Source: an uncultured Pseudomonadota bacterium (GTDB lineage Bacteria > Pseudomonadota > Gammaproteobacteria > Methylococcales > Methylomonadaceae). From it: a stretch of DNA of 64,000 nt. The notes beneath the pieces are model-generated. The model was given only the letters and a program-made list of their open reading frames with translations. It was not told where the DNA came from and ran no database searches. Where the stretch lies: assembly GCA_903918375.1 (NCBI GenBank), contig CAIXED010000012.1, positions 37,526-101,525 on the forward strand, written 5' to 3'. The translations under genes and the position numbers were made by a program. Of the stretch, positions 1 through 10,021 are shown in pieces (the first letter of the stretch is position 1; each line of letters opens with the position of its first letter).

Positions 1-329
1 AATGCTTCGGCTTGACGAACAAACACACAAGTCACATGCGGCGGCAACAATTCGCGCAGCATTTTTAATAATTCGGTTTTACCGCTTTTTTCCAACTCTT
101 TTTCTAATTCGTAAGATTTATCGAAGTGATCAGGAATAGAGTTTTTGTTACGACCAGTCACAAAAATCATCGTATCAATACCGGCAGCAATCGCTTCTTC
201 AACCGCATACTGGATTAATGGCTTATCAACAATCGGCAACATTTCTTTAGCAACCGCCTTAGTCGCAGGCAAAGAACGAGTGCCAAGACCGGCGACTGGA
301 AAAACGGCTTTTGTGATTTTTTTGCTCAT
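1..329 (-). CDS. galU: UTP-glucose-1-phosphate uridylyltransferase, N-terminal part
   Basis: The minus strand from ATG at 327-329 encodes the first 109 residues of a nucleotidyl transferase; the rest lies beyond the window start. The opening [18 protein letters not shown] and the following [14 protein letters not shown] are the glycine-rich nucleotide-binding loop and lysine segment of the GalU family, which makes UDP-glucose from UTP and glucose 1-phosphate in the cytoplasm. The residues [12 protein letters not shown] further match the family. It is divergent from the tolC-like gene, with about 150 bp between the two starts. Identification is confident; gene completeness cannot be judged. 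Confidence 0.93.
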   Translation of the reverse strand, partial: MSKKITKAVFPVAGLGTRSLPATKAVAKEMLPIVDKPLIQYAVEEAIAAGIDTMIFVTGRNKNSIPDHFDKSYELEKELEKSGKTELLKMLRELLPPHVTCVFVRQAEA

Positions 330-477
330 AATGACTGTATCTCGTATTAGTTATAAAGGTTGTTGGGCACAATAATCGCTGTCATAGCTTATCTGTGGCT
401 TAAATTAGCTACGGAAACGCGGCCTATTTTAGTAGATAATGGGATTTTATTTTCAACCCTTACCCAAAAACATAGCA

Positions 478-1791
478 ATGAAAAAATGGTCATACGCGTT
501 TTTAGTGATGTTGATGCCTTTAAATTCAGGTTTTGCACAGGACTTGCTAGAAACCTATCAACTAGCCCTGCAAAATGACCCTGACTATAAAGCTTCAGAT
601 ATCAACAAACTATCAGTTGCGGAAATAAAGTCACAAAGTATTGCTCAGATGTTGCCGAATATCGGTTTTAGCGCAAGTAGCAGTCGTAACCGATTACAAA
701 GCGAAAAAATCAGCTTTATGGGCAATGGATTACAAAATTACTGGGATCAAAACTTAGGCGTTAATTTAAAACAACCGGTATTCCACTGGGATCATTGGAT
801 ACAACTTGACCAAGCCGACAACAAAATAGCCCAAGCCGAAGCACAATTCCAAGCCAAACAACAAAGCTTAATCAGACGCACTGCAGAAGCCTATTTCAAT
901 ATTCTGGCCGCACAAGACAATCTGGAATTTACCAGCGCCGAAAAAAAATCTATTGCCAAACAGCTTGAACAAGCCAAACAACGCTTTGAAGTCGGCATTA
1001 TCGCTATAACCGATGTTTACGAAGCACAAGCCGGCTATGACCGCGCTTTAGCCAGTGAAATTGAAGCGCAAAACCAACTCGACAACAGCAAAGAAGCCTT
1101 ACGGGAAATCCTCGGTGACAACAGCGCCAACTTAAACAGCTTACAAGCACAAATCCCCTTAAGCCCCCCTGCCCCCGAAGACTTGAATGCGTGGTCTGAT
1201 GCCGCTGAAAACAATAATTTCTCGATTGTCGCCCAATTCAACCAAACCGAATACATCCGCAAAACTATCGATTTACAGCAATCCAAACATTTGCCAACCT
1301 TAGACATCATCGCCCAATACAAGCAACAAGATAACGGCAACTCATTTGGTTTTCGCGGTGATAACGAAGCCGTTGGCTTACAAATGAACTTACCTTTATT
1401 TGAAGGCGGCGGCACCGCTTCTCGCGCTCGCCAAGCCCAATACGACTACGAAGCCGCCAAGCAAGACCTGTTAAAAGTCAAGCGTAGCGCAACCCGTAGC
1501 GTCAAAGATGCCTTCCGTGGCGTGGTTTCCAGCATTAGCCGCGTCAAAGCTTTAGACGCAACCGTGCAATCGGCTGAAAAAGCTGTCGAAGCGGCTGAAG
1601 CGGGTTTTGAAGTCGGCACTCGGACCATGGTTGATGTATTAACCGAAGAGCGCAATTTATATAAAGCCAAAAGCGACTATGCACGAAGCCGTTACGATTA
1701 TTTGATTAATGGCATCAAACTAAAAGAAGCAGCCGGCAGTTTAAGTGAACTGGATTTACAGCAGATTAATCAGTATTTGCAAAGGTTGTAA
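478..1791 (+). CDS. tolC: TolC family outer membrane channel protein
   Basis: This encodes a 437-residue outer membrane factor of the TolC family, the trimeric exit duct for type I secretion and tripartite efflux. The start at 478 is preferred over an in-frame ATG at 439 because it begins a clean signal peptide (MKKWSYAFLVMLMPLNSGFAQ-type: lysines, hydrophobic core, Ala-Gln cleavage site). The mature protein shows the duplicated TolC architecture of long alpha-helical repeats rich in Ala, Gln and Glu, with FEVGIIAITDVYEAQ and FEVGTRTMVDVLTEE as the equivalent motifs of the two halves. No adaptor or pump gene is adjacent; an RND pump and adaptor lie far away at 41526-45670 and could use this channel. 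No strong Shine-Dalgarno is visible. Confidence 0.92.
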   Translation: MKKWSYAFLVMLMPLNSGFAQDLLETYQLALQNDPDYKASDINKLSVAEIKSQSIAQMLPNIGFSASSSRNRLQSEKISFMGNGLQNYWDQNLGVNLKQPVFHWDHWIQLDQADNKIAQAEAQFQAKQQSLIRRTAEAYFNILAAQDNLEFTSAEKKSIAKQLEQAKQRFEVGIIAITDVYEAQAGYDRALASEIEAQNQLDNSKEALREILGDNSANLNSLQAQIPLSPPAPEDLNAWSDAAENNNFSIVAQFNQTEYIRKTIDLQQSKHLPTLDIIAQYKQQDNGNSFGFRGDNEAVGLQMNLPLFEGGGTASRARQAQYDYEAAKQDLLKVKRSATRSVKDAFRGVVSSISRVKALDATVQSAEKAVEAAEAGFEVGTRTMVDVLTEERNLYKAKSDYARSRYDYLINGIKLKEAAGSLSELDLQQINQYLQRL

Positions 1792-1803
1792 TTCTCAAAA
1801 CGA

Positions 1804-1848
1804 GGTTTTCCGTTTGTTTTACGCAAAAATAAAAACAAACGGAAAACC
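1804..1848. terminator. Perfect 17-bp inverted repeat after tolC
   Basis: Positions 1804-1820 (GGTTTTCCGTTTGTTTT) are the exact reverse complement of 1832-1848, with an 11-nt loop. It starts 13 bp after the tolC stop, as expected of a transcription terminator or mRNA-stabilising hairpin. There is no uridine run after it on the plus strand, so it is not a textbook intrinsic terminator. Confidence 0.55.
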
Positions 1849-1958
1849 AAAATATCGTACTAGCAGTAAGCTAGAAAAATGCTTTAGGCCGAGCAATCTC
1901 CCTCCGCACAGCCTTCCATTATCCGTTGTAAATGTGATGCATCCAATTCGATCTCAAA

Positions 1959-1986
1959 TTGCATAATCCACCGTCGCCTATATAAT
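1959..1986 (+). promoter_or_regulatory. Sigma70-type promoter of candidate small RNA
   Basis: A -35-like TTGCAT (1959-1964), a 16-bp spacer and a perfect -10 TATAAT (1981-1986) precede a structured stretch that ends in an intrinsic terminator at 2044-2075. No open reading frame of note follows, so the promoter most simply drives a small RNA. Confidence 0.5.
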
Positions 1987-1992
1987 AATCGC

Positions 1993-2076
1993 GTGAATCG
2001 GTCAGACTGCGTCTTGCACGCTACTGCACAGTATCCGATCCGCAAAACGCGACCCCTCAAAAGGCCGCGTTTTTTA
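1993..2076 (+). ncRNA. Candidate small RNA
   Basis: About 84 nt lie between a TATAAT promoter and a terminator hairpin with a T run. Within it, ATCGG (1997-2001) can pair with CCGAT (2035-2039) and ACTG (2006-2009) with CAGT (2029-2032), giving a first hairpin upstream of the terminator hairpin. I do not recognise the family. It sits just beyond the leader-distal end of the CRISPR array and on the opposite strand, so it could be unrelated to CRISPR, or the terminator could simply stop array transcription. The 5' end is estimated from the promoter. Confidence 0.4.
2044..2075 (+). terminator. Intrinsic terminator
   Basis: AAAACGCGACC (2044-2054) and GGCCGCGTTTT (2063-2073) form a GC-rich stem with one mismatch, followed by further Ts to 2075. 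On the minus strand the stem is followed by TTTT, so it may also stop pre-crRNA transcription coming from the array. Confidence 0.7.
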
Positions 2077-2139
2077 TTTCTTAAACATCATTTGTCCGTC
2101 GCGCTGCCCATCAAAATAATTTTCGCGTGACTTCTCAAA

Positions 2140-5100
2140 CGGTTCAGCCCCACGGCTGTGGGGAACGCCCTAAAACGTCAATCTTTGTGACCAAACCATT
2201 CGGTTCAGCCCCACGGCTGTGGGGAACGCCCTGTAATGCAAGTAGTGACTGGGCTACGAGACGGTTCAGCCCCACGGCTGTGGGGAACGCTCAGCACTAG
2301 CTTTCTAAGTGGATTTCCTGTTCGGTTCAGCCCCACGGCTGTGGGGAACGCAAGCGATGCTCGATTTTGGCAAAGTGACTCAGCGGTTCAGCCCCACGGC
2401 TGTGGGGAACGCGGCTCACTGGTACGCGGCTATGCGTTCAACGCCGGTTCAGCCCCACGGCTGTGGGGAACGCGGACAGTTAATGCATCACGATAATCCA
2501 GTTAGCGGTTCAGCCCCACGGCTGTGGGGAACGCTTTCTTTTTTTTAGCAACAACGTCCATATCGTCGGTTCAGCCCCACGGCTGTGGGGAACGCCGCCG
2601 CACCAAACGCCGCGCGAGTTTGCGGGTCGGTTCAGCCCCACGGCTGTGGGGAACGCTTACAAGTTTTGCTTTATCTATACAAGCAAATCGGTTCAGCCCC
2701 ACGGCTGTGGGGAACGCATGCTTGCATCAAGCGTTATGATCGACCGCATACGGTTCAGCCCCACGGCTGTGGGGAACGCATATATTGAACAAACTCAATA
2801 CCATATTATGACGGTTCAGCCCCACGGCTGTGGGGAACGCATTCCAAGAATTACGGTTGACAAGCTTTTCTTCGGTTCAGCCCCACGGCTGTGGGGAACG
2901 CTTTAAGATTCGCTTCCCAAGCAAAAGCCATTGCGGTTCAGCCCCACGGCTGTGGGGAACGCCAGCATGGTTTTTCCAAAAGACGAAACCACGCCGGTTC
3001 AGCCCCACGGCTGTGGGGAACGCACGCCGCCAAAATCAAGTGTAACTCGTTCGTTCGGTTCAGCCCCACGGCTGTGGGGAACGCTATTTACAGCACGACA
3101 ATTGAATTTAAGGTTACGGTTCAGCCCCACGGCTGTGGGGAACGCTTCTTTGCTCCACTTGGCAATATTGCAACCAGCGGTTCAGCCCCACGGCTGTGGG
3201 GAACGCTAACCATCGTATAGCGCGATCAATAAATCCGCCGGTTCAGCCCCACGGCTGTGGGGAACGCATCCACCTTGTCTTTAATTGCTTGTGAAGTGGC
3301 GGTTCAGCCCCACGGCTGTGGGGAACGCCAGCATGGTTTTTCCAAAAGACGAAACCACGCCGGTTCAGCCCCACGGCTGTGGGGAACGCGATTCAACGGT
3401 ATCGAATGACAATTCCGGCTGCGGTTCAGCCCCACGGCTGTGGGGAACGCGAATAGCGTGCTGATTTGCACCGTTTAGCGATACGGTTCAGCCCCACGGC
3501 TGTGGGGAACGCGATTGTTTCAATGGGTTGGCGCAGGTGACGTTCGGTTCAGCCCCACGGCTGTGGGGAACGCTAACCACCGCCCAAACCCGCTCATCCA
3601 ACAACCGGTTCAGCCCCACGGCTGTGGGGAACGCAACGGTTTGATAACCCACCCATTCAGAAATGTCGGTTCAGCCCCACGGCTGTGGGGAACGCGGTTG
3701 CCGCCAGTGCCAACGACTCCCGGGATTACGGTTCAGCCCCACGGCTGTGGGGAACGCGTTAACCGGAGTAACTGCATAGCGCCATCAGGCGGTTCAGCCC
3801 CACGGCTGTGGGGAACGCCTCTGATTAAAGTCAGAAAGGAGGTGTTTTCGCGGTTCAGCCCCACGGCTGTGGGGAACGCCTGATAAAACTTTTTCAATTA
3901 CAGCAGGAACTCCGGTTCAGCCCCACGGCTGTGGGGAACGCAAGATTAAAAACAATGTCAAACTTTTTTTTGTCGGTTCAGCCCCACGGCTGTGGGGAAC
4001 GCTTATCCTTCATCATTTGGAGTAAATGCTAATACGGTTCAGCCCCACGGCTGTGGGGAACGCTGGAGAAATTAACATGAGTTATACAAAAGGGCCGGTT
4101 CAGCCCCACGGCTGTGGGGAACGCTGTTGGTTGCTTTTCTTTAGTCGGCTATATGGCGGTTCAGCCCCACGGCTGTGGGGAACGCCACCGCTGCTACAGG
4201 TACAACGGGTTCTTGTGCGGTTCAGCCCCACGGCTGTGGGGAACGCAATTATTTCGGTAACTGCAAATACAACATATACGGTTCAGCCCCACGGCTGTGG
4301 GGAACGCTTCAGAGAACGCAACTTCCATTGTGCGCTGACCGGTTCAGCCCCACGGCTGTGGGGAACGCCGCCGCCGGACTGATCGAGCTTGACTAACAGT
4401 CGGTTCAGCCCCACGGCTGTGGGGAACGCAAATCATCATTGCTGTTGACCGCTCTAAACCCCGGTTCAGCCCCACGGCTGTGGGGAACGCAATAACATTT
4501 ACACAAAACCCAACCGCAACGCCGGTTCAGCCCCACGGCTGTGGGGAACGCACCGAAACCGAGCCAGCCACGTATTCATAGGGCGGTTCAGCCCCACGGC
4601 TGTGGGGAACGCTTATCCTTCATCATTTGGAGTAAATGCTAGTTCGGTTCAGCCCCACGGCTGTGGGGAACGCTAATGAGCTAACAGCAATCACAGTACA
4701 TATAGCGGTTCAGCCCCACGGCTGTGGGGAACGCAACATCAGCAAAACAAGATACAGGTAATACATCGGTTCAGCCCCACGGCTGTGGGGAACGCCTATG
4801 CCAAGAAATTACGACACGACAAATAACCGGTTCAGCCCCACGGCTGTGGGGAACGCATTAAGTACTAACTGGGCGACATTTTTCACAGCGGTTCAGCCCC
4901 ACGGCTGTGGGGAACGCTTAATTTGCGAATCTGTAGCCATTGCGCGACCCGGTTCAGCCCCACGGCTGTGGGGAACGCGGAACACAAACAGCCACTTTAA
5001 ATACGTGCGCCGGTTCAGCCCCACGGCTGTGGGGAACGCTTTAAATAAGGCATTTCATCAATTTGATGTTGCGGTTCAGCCCCACGGCTGTGGGGAACGC

Positions 5101-5405
5101 CTGAAATTAAATTAACTTGCCCAGTTGTCGAACGGTTCAGCCCCACGGCTGTGGGGAACGCTGATGCCATATGGAGCGGAACAGGAAATGGAACGGTTCA
5201 GCCCCACGGCTGTGGGGAACGCGAGATAAAGCGTGTTAATCATGTCAGTAATGTCGGTTCAGCCCCACGGCTGTGGGGAACGCCCATCAATTACAAGGCT
5301 TTGCGGTTGATAATGCGGTTCAGCCCCACGGCTGTGGGGAACGCGGTTGTTACTCGGTTTGTGCTGGTCATTTTGGCGGTTCAGCCCCACGGCTGTGGGG
5401 AACGC
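2140..5405 (-). CRISPR. Type I-E CRISPR array, 54 repeats and 53 spacers
   Basis: The 29-bp repeat (plus strand starts CGGTTCAGCCCC and ends TGTGGGGAACGC) occurs 54 times, first at 2140-2168 and last at 5377-5405. I saw no base change in any copy, including the leader-distal one. Spacers are 32 bp except four of 33 bp (starting 2718, 3451, 3696 and 3880). Read on the minus strand the repeat starts GCGTTCCCCAC and ends CTGAACCG, the orientation of the E. coli type I-E repeat, with a 6-bp CCCCAC/GTGGGG stem and AGCC loop for Cas6e. Transcription is therefore leftwards from the leader next to cas2. Two spacers are identical (2963-2994 and 3329-3360) and two differ at only two bases (4003-4034 and 4613-4644). 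Confidence 0.99.
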
Positions 5406-5483
5406 ACTAATCGTAAGCGATTGTTTAATAAAGGTAAACTAAACACCCAAAAATCTACCAATATTTTTTACTTTTTCTAGTTG
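5406..5483 (-). promoter_or_regulatory. CRISPR leader
   Basis: This 78-bp AT-rich stretch between the cas2 stop and the first leader-proximal repeat is the only place for the leader. On the minus strand it contains TTGGTAGATTTTT, reminiscent of enterobacterial type I-E leaders. At 5414-5426 (minus strand AAACAATCGCTTA) lies a match to the IHF consensus WATCAANNNNTTR with one mismatch, 9 bp from the repeat. IHF bends type I-E leaders for spacer integration, and ihfB is in this window. The IHF assignment is inference. Confidence 0.75.
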
Positions 5484-6678
<1,195 letters not shown>

Positions 6679-6687
6679 GATGATTAT

Positions 6688-7572
6688 TTAATTTACTTTT
6701 TTAACCATTACCAATCCACAGCCGAACGCTTTTGCGCGACCTAAGCCGTTGAAGAGGGTGTGTTGGAATTTATCAATATCAGTGATTTGCAGCTCACCCG
6801 TTAAATCAACGGTGCTAAAACCTGATTTGTCGCCTTTTTTTTTCACTTTCTGTGGTAATGCGTGCCAATAGTAACCGCTGTTTTGCAGCTTGCTTGAACC
6901 ATTTTGATCATGGACCAAATCAAAGCCACAGCGTTCGCCTTGGCGACACCACCAATTTTCCAAGGCTTTATCAATTTGAACTTTCGTAGCCCACTCTAAT
7001 TTATCGGCTAGGTTAGCGATTTGGCTAAGACGCTCGGCATAGCTTGGATCGTTCGCCAATACTTGAGTTAAGTATTGATTCAGCGGCTCACCACCGTTAC
7101 TTAACAGTAGTTTTTTGTATTCTCCCTTATTTGGTTTGCTTGATAACAAAGCTTGCAAATGTAGCGTTTCTACTAAATCGCTTAAAAAGCGCCATTGTGC
7201 GTCCATAACTACATCGTGCTTTTTACCTTGCCGATCAACCACAGGATTAACACGACATTCAAAAATCAAACGCTGTCCAACTTCTAACTGTGGCTGATAG
7301 GGTTTGGTTTCCACTTTAAATAGCGAATCATCGTTTTCTACTGGCTTAAACTGAGAAACCACGTAATAAATGGGCTCCCCTCTTACAGTTGCTGATACAG
7401 CGAGTTGCTCGCGAGCAATTTCTTCACGATACAAAAAAGTACGTTCGTCTTGCTCTGGAAATAAGCGCCACAATATGCGATGAACAGCGTATTGGTCTTG
7501 CCTGAACATGTCGGCCAATATCGACAACTCATTGATACCCTGTTTTATTCGGACTCTGGAAAAGTACATCAT
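6688..7572 (-). CDS. cas6e: CRISPR pre-crRNA endonuclease Cas6e with a large internal insertion
   Basis: The start overlaps the cas5e stop (ATGA) behind the Shine-Dalgarno GGGAGG. The N-terminus MMYFSRVRI, a His at 31 in AVHRILWRLFP (position of the E. coli catalytic His20) and the C-terminal glycine-rich loop GLGRAKAFGCGLV identify Cas6e, which cuts each repeat at the base of its stem and stays on the crRNA 3' end. At 294 residues it is about 95 longer than E. coli Cas6e (199). Much of the excess is a helical segment at roughly residues 127-205 between the two ferredoxin-like halves. Function of the insertion is unknown. Frame is intact. Confidence 0.95.
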   Translation of the reverse strand: MMYFSRVRIKQGINELSILADMFRQDQYAVHRILWRLFPEQDERTFLYREEIAREQLAVSATVRGEPIYYVVSQFKPVENDDSLFKVETKPYQPQLEVGQRLIFECRVNPVVDRQGKKHDVVMDAQWRFLSDLVETLHLQALLSSKPNKGEYKKLLLSNGGEPLNQYLTQVLANDPSYAERLSQIANLADKLEWATKVQIDKALENWWCRQGERCGFDLVHDQNGSSKLQNSGYYWHALPQKVKKKGDKSGFSTVDLTGELQITDIDKFQHTLFNGLGRAKAFGCGLVMVKKVN

Positions 7573-8345
7573 TCACCTCCCTGATAATAATAATGCTCTT
7601 GGCGTGGCGCAAATTGCCAGCGTTTGCGTGACAGCGGCTGGTCGTGGCGAACCCGTGTTTGTATCCTGCTTACCGGCACAGTATCGTCAAAATCTTGCAT
7701 TGAACCTTCCCAATAATAATGGCGCTGATTGTTTAGCTTTAACCAACTGCTATCGCGTTCAAATACACCATCACTTACAGCTTGGTGGGTGGGTAACAAA
7801 GGTTTGTGTTGATAGGCTTTAAATGCCGCCAAGTAATGGCTTTGATTCACCAACAACTGCGGACTCAGCGGCGCGGCCAATGGACAGGATTTGCGGCCCA
7901 AATACAGGTGAAAAACCGGCTTTATCAGTTTTTCTTGTATTTGCTGCAAGCTAAACGGCGCTGACGCTAAAGCATGAACCGCTACCACGGCCAAGGCATC
8001 GCTACGGTATTCTCGGCTGGATAAAATCGTGCCCAAACGCTCTTTACCCAACACTAATTCATCCCGGCGAGTGCGGTAGGTAAATTTACCAACCGAATCG
8101 GGTACTTGAGTGGTGTGATAGTCGCGCAACAACTGACCACCGCTAAACACTTCCACCGCGATCTGATAACCGCCTTGCAAAGACAGTTGCCCCGCTTCAT
8201 CGTCACGCGGTATGCCCAATGCCGCAGCTAACAAGCCTAAGATGGCCGACTTGCTAGGGTAATTGGCGCTGTGCCGACTTTCGCCGACGGCAATTTCGCC
8301 CCAGCTCGCCAAGTTGCCGTATAAACGGAACAGTAATAAGTCCAT
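7569..8345 (-). CDS. cas5e: Cascade subunit Cas5e (CasD)
   Basis: A 258-residue RAMP protein opening MDLLLFRLYGNLASWGE, followed by the family signature SRHSANYPSKSAILGLLAAALGI. Cas5e caps the 5' handle of the crRNA in Cascade and contacts Cse1. The segment DYHTTQVPDS and the thumb-like middle region fit the family. It follows cas7e by 12 bp and overlaps cas6e by 4 bp, so translation is coupled. Length is slightly above the E. coli protein (224). No anomaly is visible. Confidence 0.96.
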   Translation of the reverse strand: MDLLLFRLYGNLASWGEIAVGESRHSANYPSKSAILGLLAAALGIPRDDEAGQLSLQGGYQIAVEVFSGGQLLRDYHTTQVPDSVGKFTYRTRRDELVLGKERLGTILSSREYRSDALAVVAVHALASAPFSLQQIQEKLIKPVFHLYLGRKSCPLAAPLSPQLLVNQSHYLAAFKAYQHKPLLPTHQAVSDGVFERDSSWLKLNNQRHYYWEGSMQDFDDTVPVSRIQTRVRHDQPLSRKRWQFAPRQEHYYYQGGE

Positions 8346-8357
8346 AACGGCTCCGAG

Positions 8358-9425
8358 TTAAGCGCTGACAAATTCCAGCAGTTCAGACAATTTGCCTTGG
8401 TGTTGGCTGGGCAGTGCGTTTAATTCGTAGCGGGTATCAGCACAATCGCCATAAACTTCGTCAAAACTGGTACGTTGGGCGGTTAAAGCGGTAATGGCTT
8501 GTGCGGCGTAGTCATCGTGCTGTTTATCAACGGGTTTTAGAAATGCCACCGATAACGAGCGCGGTTGTTGATCGCCTTTTTCGGCCAGCACATAAGAGGC
8601 ATAGGCTCTGGAAGCGAAGCTGTTTTGTTTGCCTTCCGGCGCGACTTTAACGGCGGCTTCGGTTAGGGCGCGAATCGCTTGATTAGCCAGTGCTTCGTTA
8701 CCGTCGAGGTTTTTAATCAACAATTCTTTGTTGATGCAGATGTAGGCATAAAACAAACCAGCTGCAAAGCGGGTTTCGCCGATGTGGGCAGCGCCCGTAT
8801 CTTCTAAGCCATTATTGAGGTCATCCACAGCAGTGAAATAGTCGTCTTCAATCACCACAGGATGTACCGTGATGGCGTGGGCAACTTGGCAGGCTGCTTC
8901 GATATTAAACGCGGGGCTGGAAGCTAGCATACGACCAAATAAGGCAATATCAACCGCTTGCTGATTGGCGCGCAGTAAATTAAGGTCATCTTTTTCGGGA
9001 GCGCGTTGCTCGACAATCAATTGCTCGGTTAATGCTTGAATCGCTGATCGTTCAGCAGGGCCAACATGCACTAACTGCTCAATTTCCAATTCAGCCAGTG
9101 GATTGTTGTCTTCTGCTTTTTTAAATTTACCGAATACACCCGCAATCAATTTAGTCCATTCTTTAGCATCTTTATCTTTGACGCCGCCAGCCACCAGTTG
9201 GTTATAAACTTCTCTTCCCAACAATTTTGTCCGCTTGCCGAGATGATTTGCCATCGCATTCTCAAATAAATCGGAGGTGCGCCAAGTACGCTTTAAACAT
9301 TGAGAAGAAACCCGTAACCGGTCGTAACCACCCATTTTGGCGGTCTTAGGGCTACCTTGGTCATCACGGTTTAAATTGGCTGGTGGATAAGCGGTTAATA
9401 AATGCAATTGGATAAAACGGCTCAT
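8358..9425 (-). CDS. cas7e: Cascade backbone subunit Cas7e (CasC/Cse4)
   Basis: A 355-residue Cse4/CasC protein; six copies form the helical backbone over the crRNA spacer in Cascade. The start MSRFIQLHLLTAYPPANLNRDD, with PKTAKMGGYDRLRVSSQCLKR after it, is the hallmark N-terminus of the family. ALFGRMLA, AHAITVHP and HIGETRFAAGLFYAYICIN are further conserved stretches. A clear Shine-Dalgarno GGAGAG lies before the ATG. It is 11 bp after cse2. Confidence 0.97.
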   Translation of the reverse strand: MSRFIQLHLLTAYPPANLNRDDQGSPKTAKMGGYDRLRVSSQCLKRTWRTSDLFENAMANHLGKRTKLLGREVYNQLVAGGVKDKDAKEWTKLIAGVFGKFKKAEDNNPLAELEIEQLVHVGPAERSAIQALTEQLIVEQRAPEKDDLNLLRANQQAVDIALFGRMLASSPAFNIEAACQVAHAITVHPVVIEDDYFTAVDDLNNGLEDTGAAHIGETRFAAGLFYAYICINKELLIKNLDGNEALANQAIRALTEAAVKVAPEGKQNSFASRAYASYVLAEKGDQQPRSLSVAFLKPVDKQHDDYAAQAITALTAQRTSFDEVYGDCADTRYELNALPSQHQGKLSELLEFVSA

Positions 9426-9436
9426 GTGATCTCTCC

Positions 9437-10021
9437 TTAGTCAGTGTTTTTGGGTAATGCGGTGAAATAATCGGTTGCCCAACGTACAGCTAGGCGATCT
9501 TTGGGGTTGCGGTAATCAGCAATTTGGTTGAACTCTCGATGCCAGTGAGCAATGTCGTAGGCCAACGAAACCACATTAACGTTGCAGTCTAGCAAGTGAA
9601 TCGCCCGAAGAACGCGGCGATAAAAGTCCTCGGGAGAGGTGCTTTTTTGCAATTGTTGAAAGCGCAATTCACTCATGGGGGCTTTGCTTTTACCGTCAAC
9701 AGGCGTTGCCAGTTGTTCGGCAAAGCTGGCATATCTAACCGCAACCTCAGCCGATTTCTTGCTGAGGTTAATGCGGCTTGCCGTTTGTTTATTGGCTTTA
9801 ACATGGGCAACCGCACCTGCAATGCTGGCTTTGGTCAATAGAGGGGTTTTTTCCGACCATTCGGTTAACGGTTTCATCCATTCCAAGAAATGAAAAAACG
9901 CATCGGTAAGAAGAACATCTTCTGGGCTATCGGCTCGCCGTAACCGTGCGCGATCACCTCGGTTATCGTCTAACCACGTATGCCATTGCTGTAATAGTTG
10001 ACCAAAGGTTATTTCGCTCAT
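9437..10021 (-). CDS. cse2: Cascade small subunit Cse2 (CasB)
   Basis: A 194-residue helical protein in the position of Cse2, with a typical weakly conserved sequence: basic helices RARLRRADSPEDVL and a C-terminal RDYFTAL-like end (VRWATDYFTALPK). Two copies form the belly of Cascade and hold the displaced DNA strand. It overlaps the cse1 stop by 4 bp. Assignment relies on RLRRA..PEDVL, YDIAHWH and operon position. Confidence 0.93.
   Translation of the reverse strand: MSEITFGQLLQQWHTWLDDNRGDRARLRRADSPEDVLLTDAFFHFLEWMKPLTEWSEKTPLLTKASIAGAVAHVKANKQTASRINLSKKSAEVAVRYASFAEQLATPVDGKSKAPMSELRFQQLQKSTSPEDFYRRVLRAIHLLDCNVNVVSLAYDIAHWHREFNQIADYRNPKDRLAVRWATDYFTALPKNTD

Noticed and set aside
439..477. 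Upstream in-frame start for tolC
   Set aside because: It would put 13 polar residues before a clean signal peptide.
2236..5480. Many plus-strand ORFs with recurring SAPRLWG, VQPHGCGE and FSPTAVG peptides
   Set aside because: They are the three frames of the CRISPR repeat read through spacers; no ribosome sites, and the array is transcribed on the other strand.
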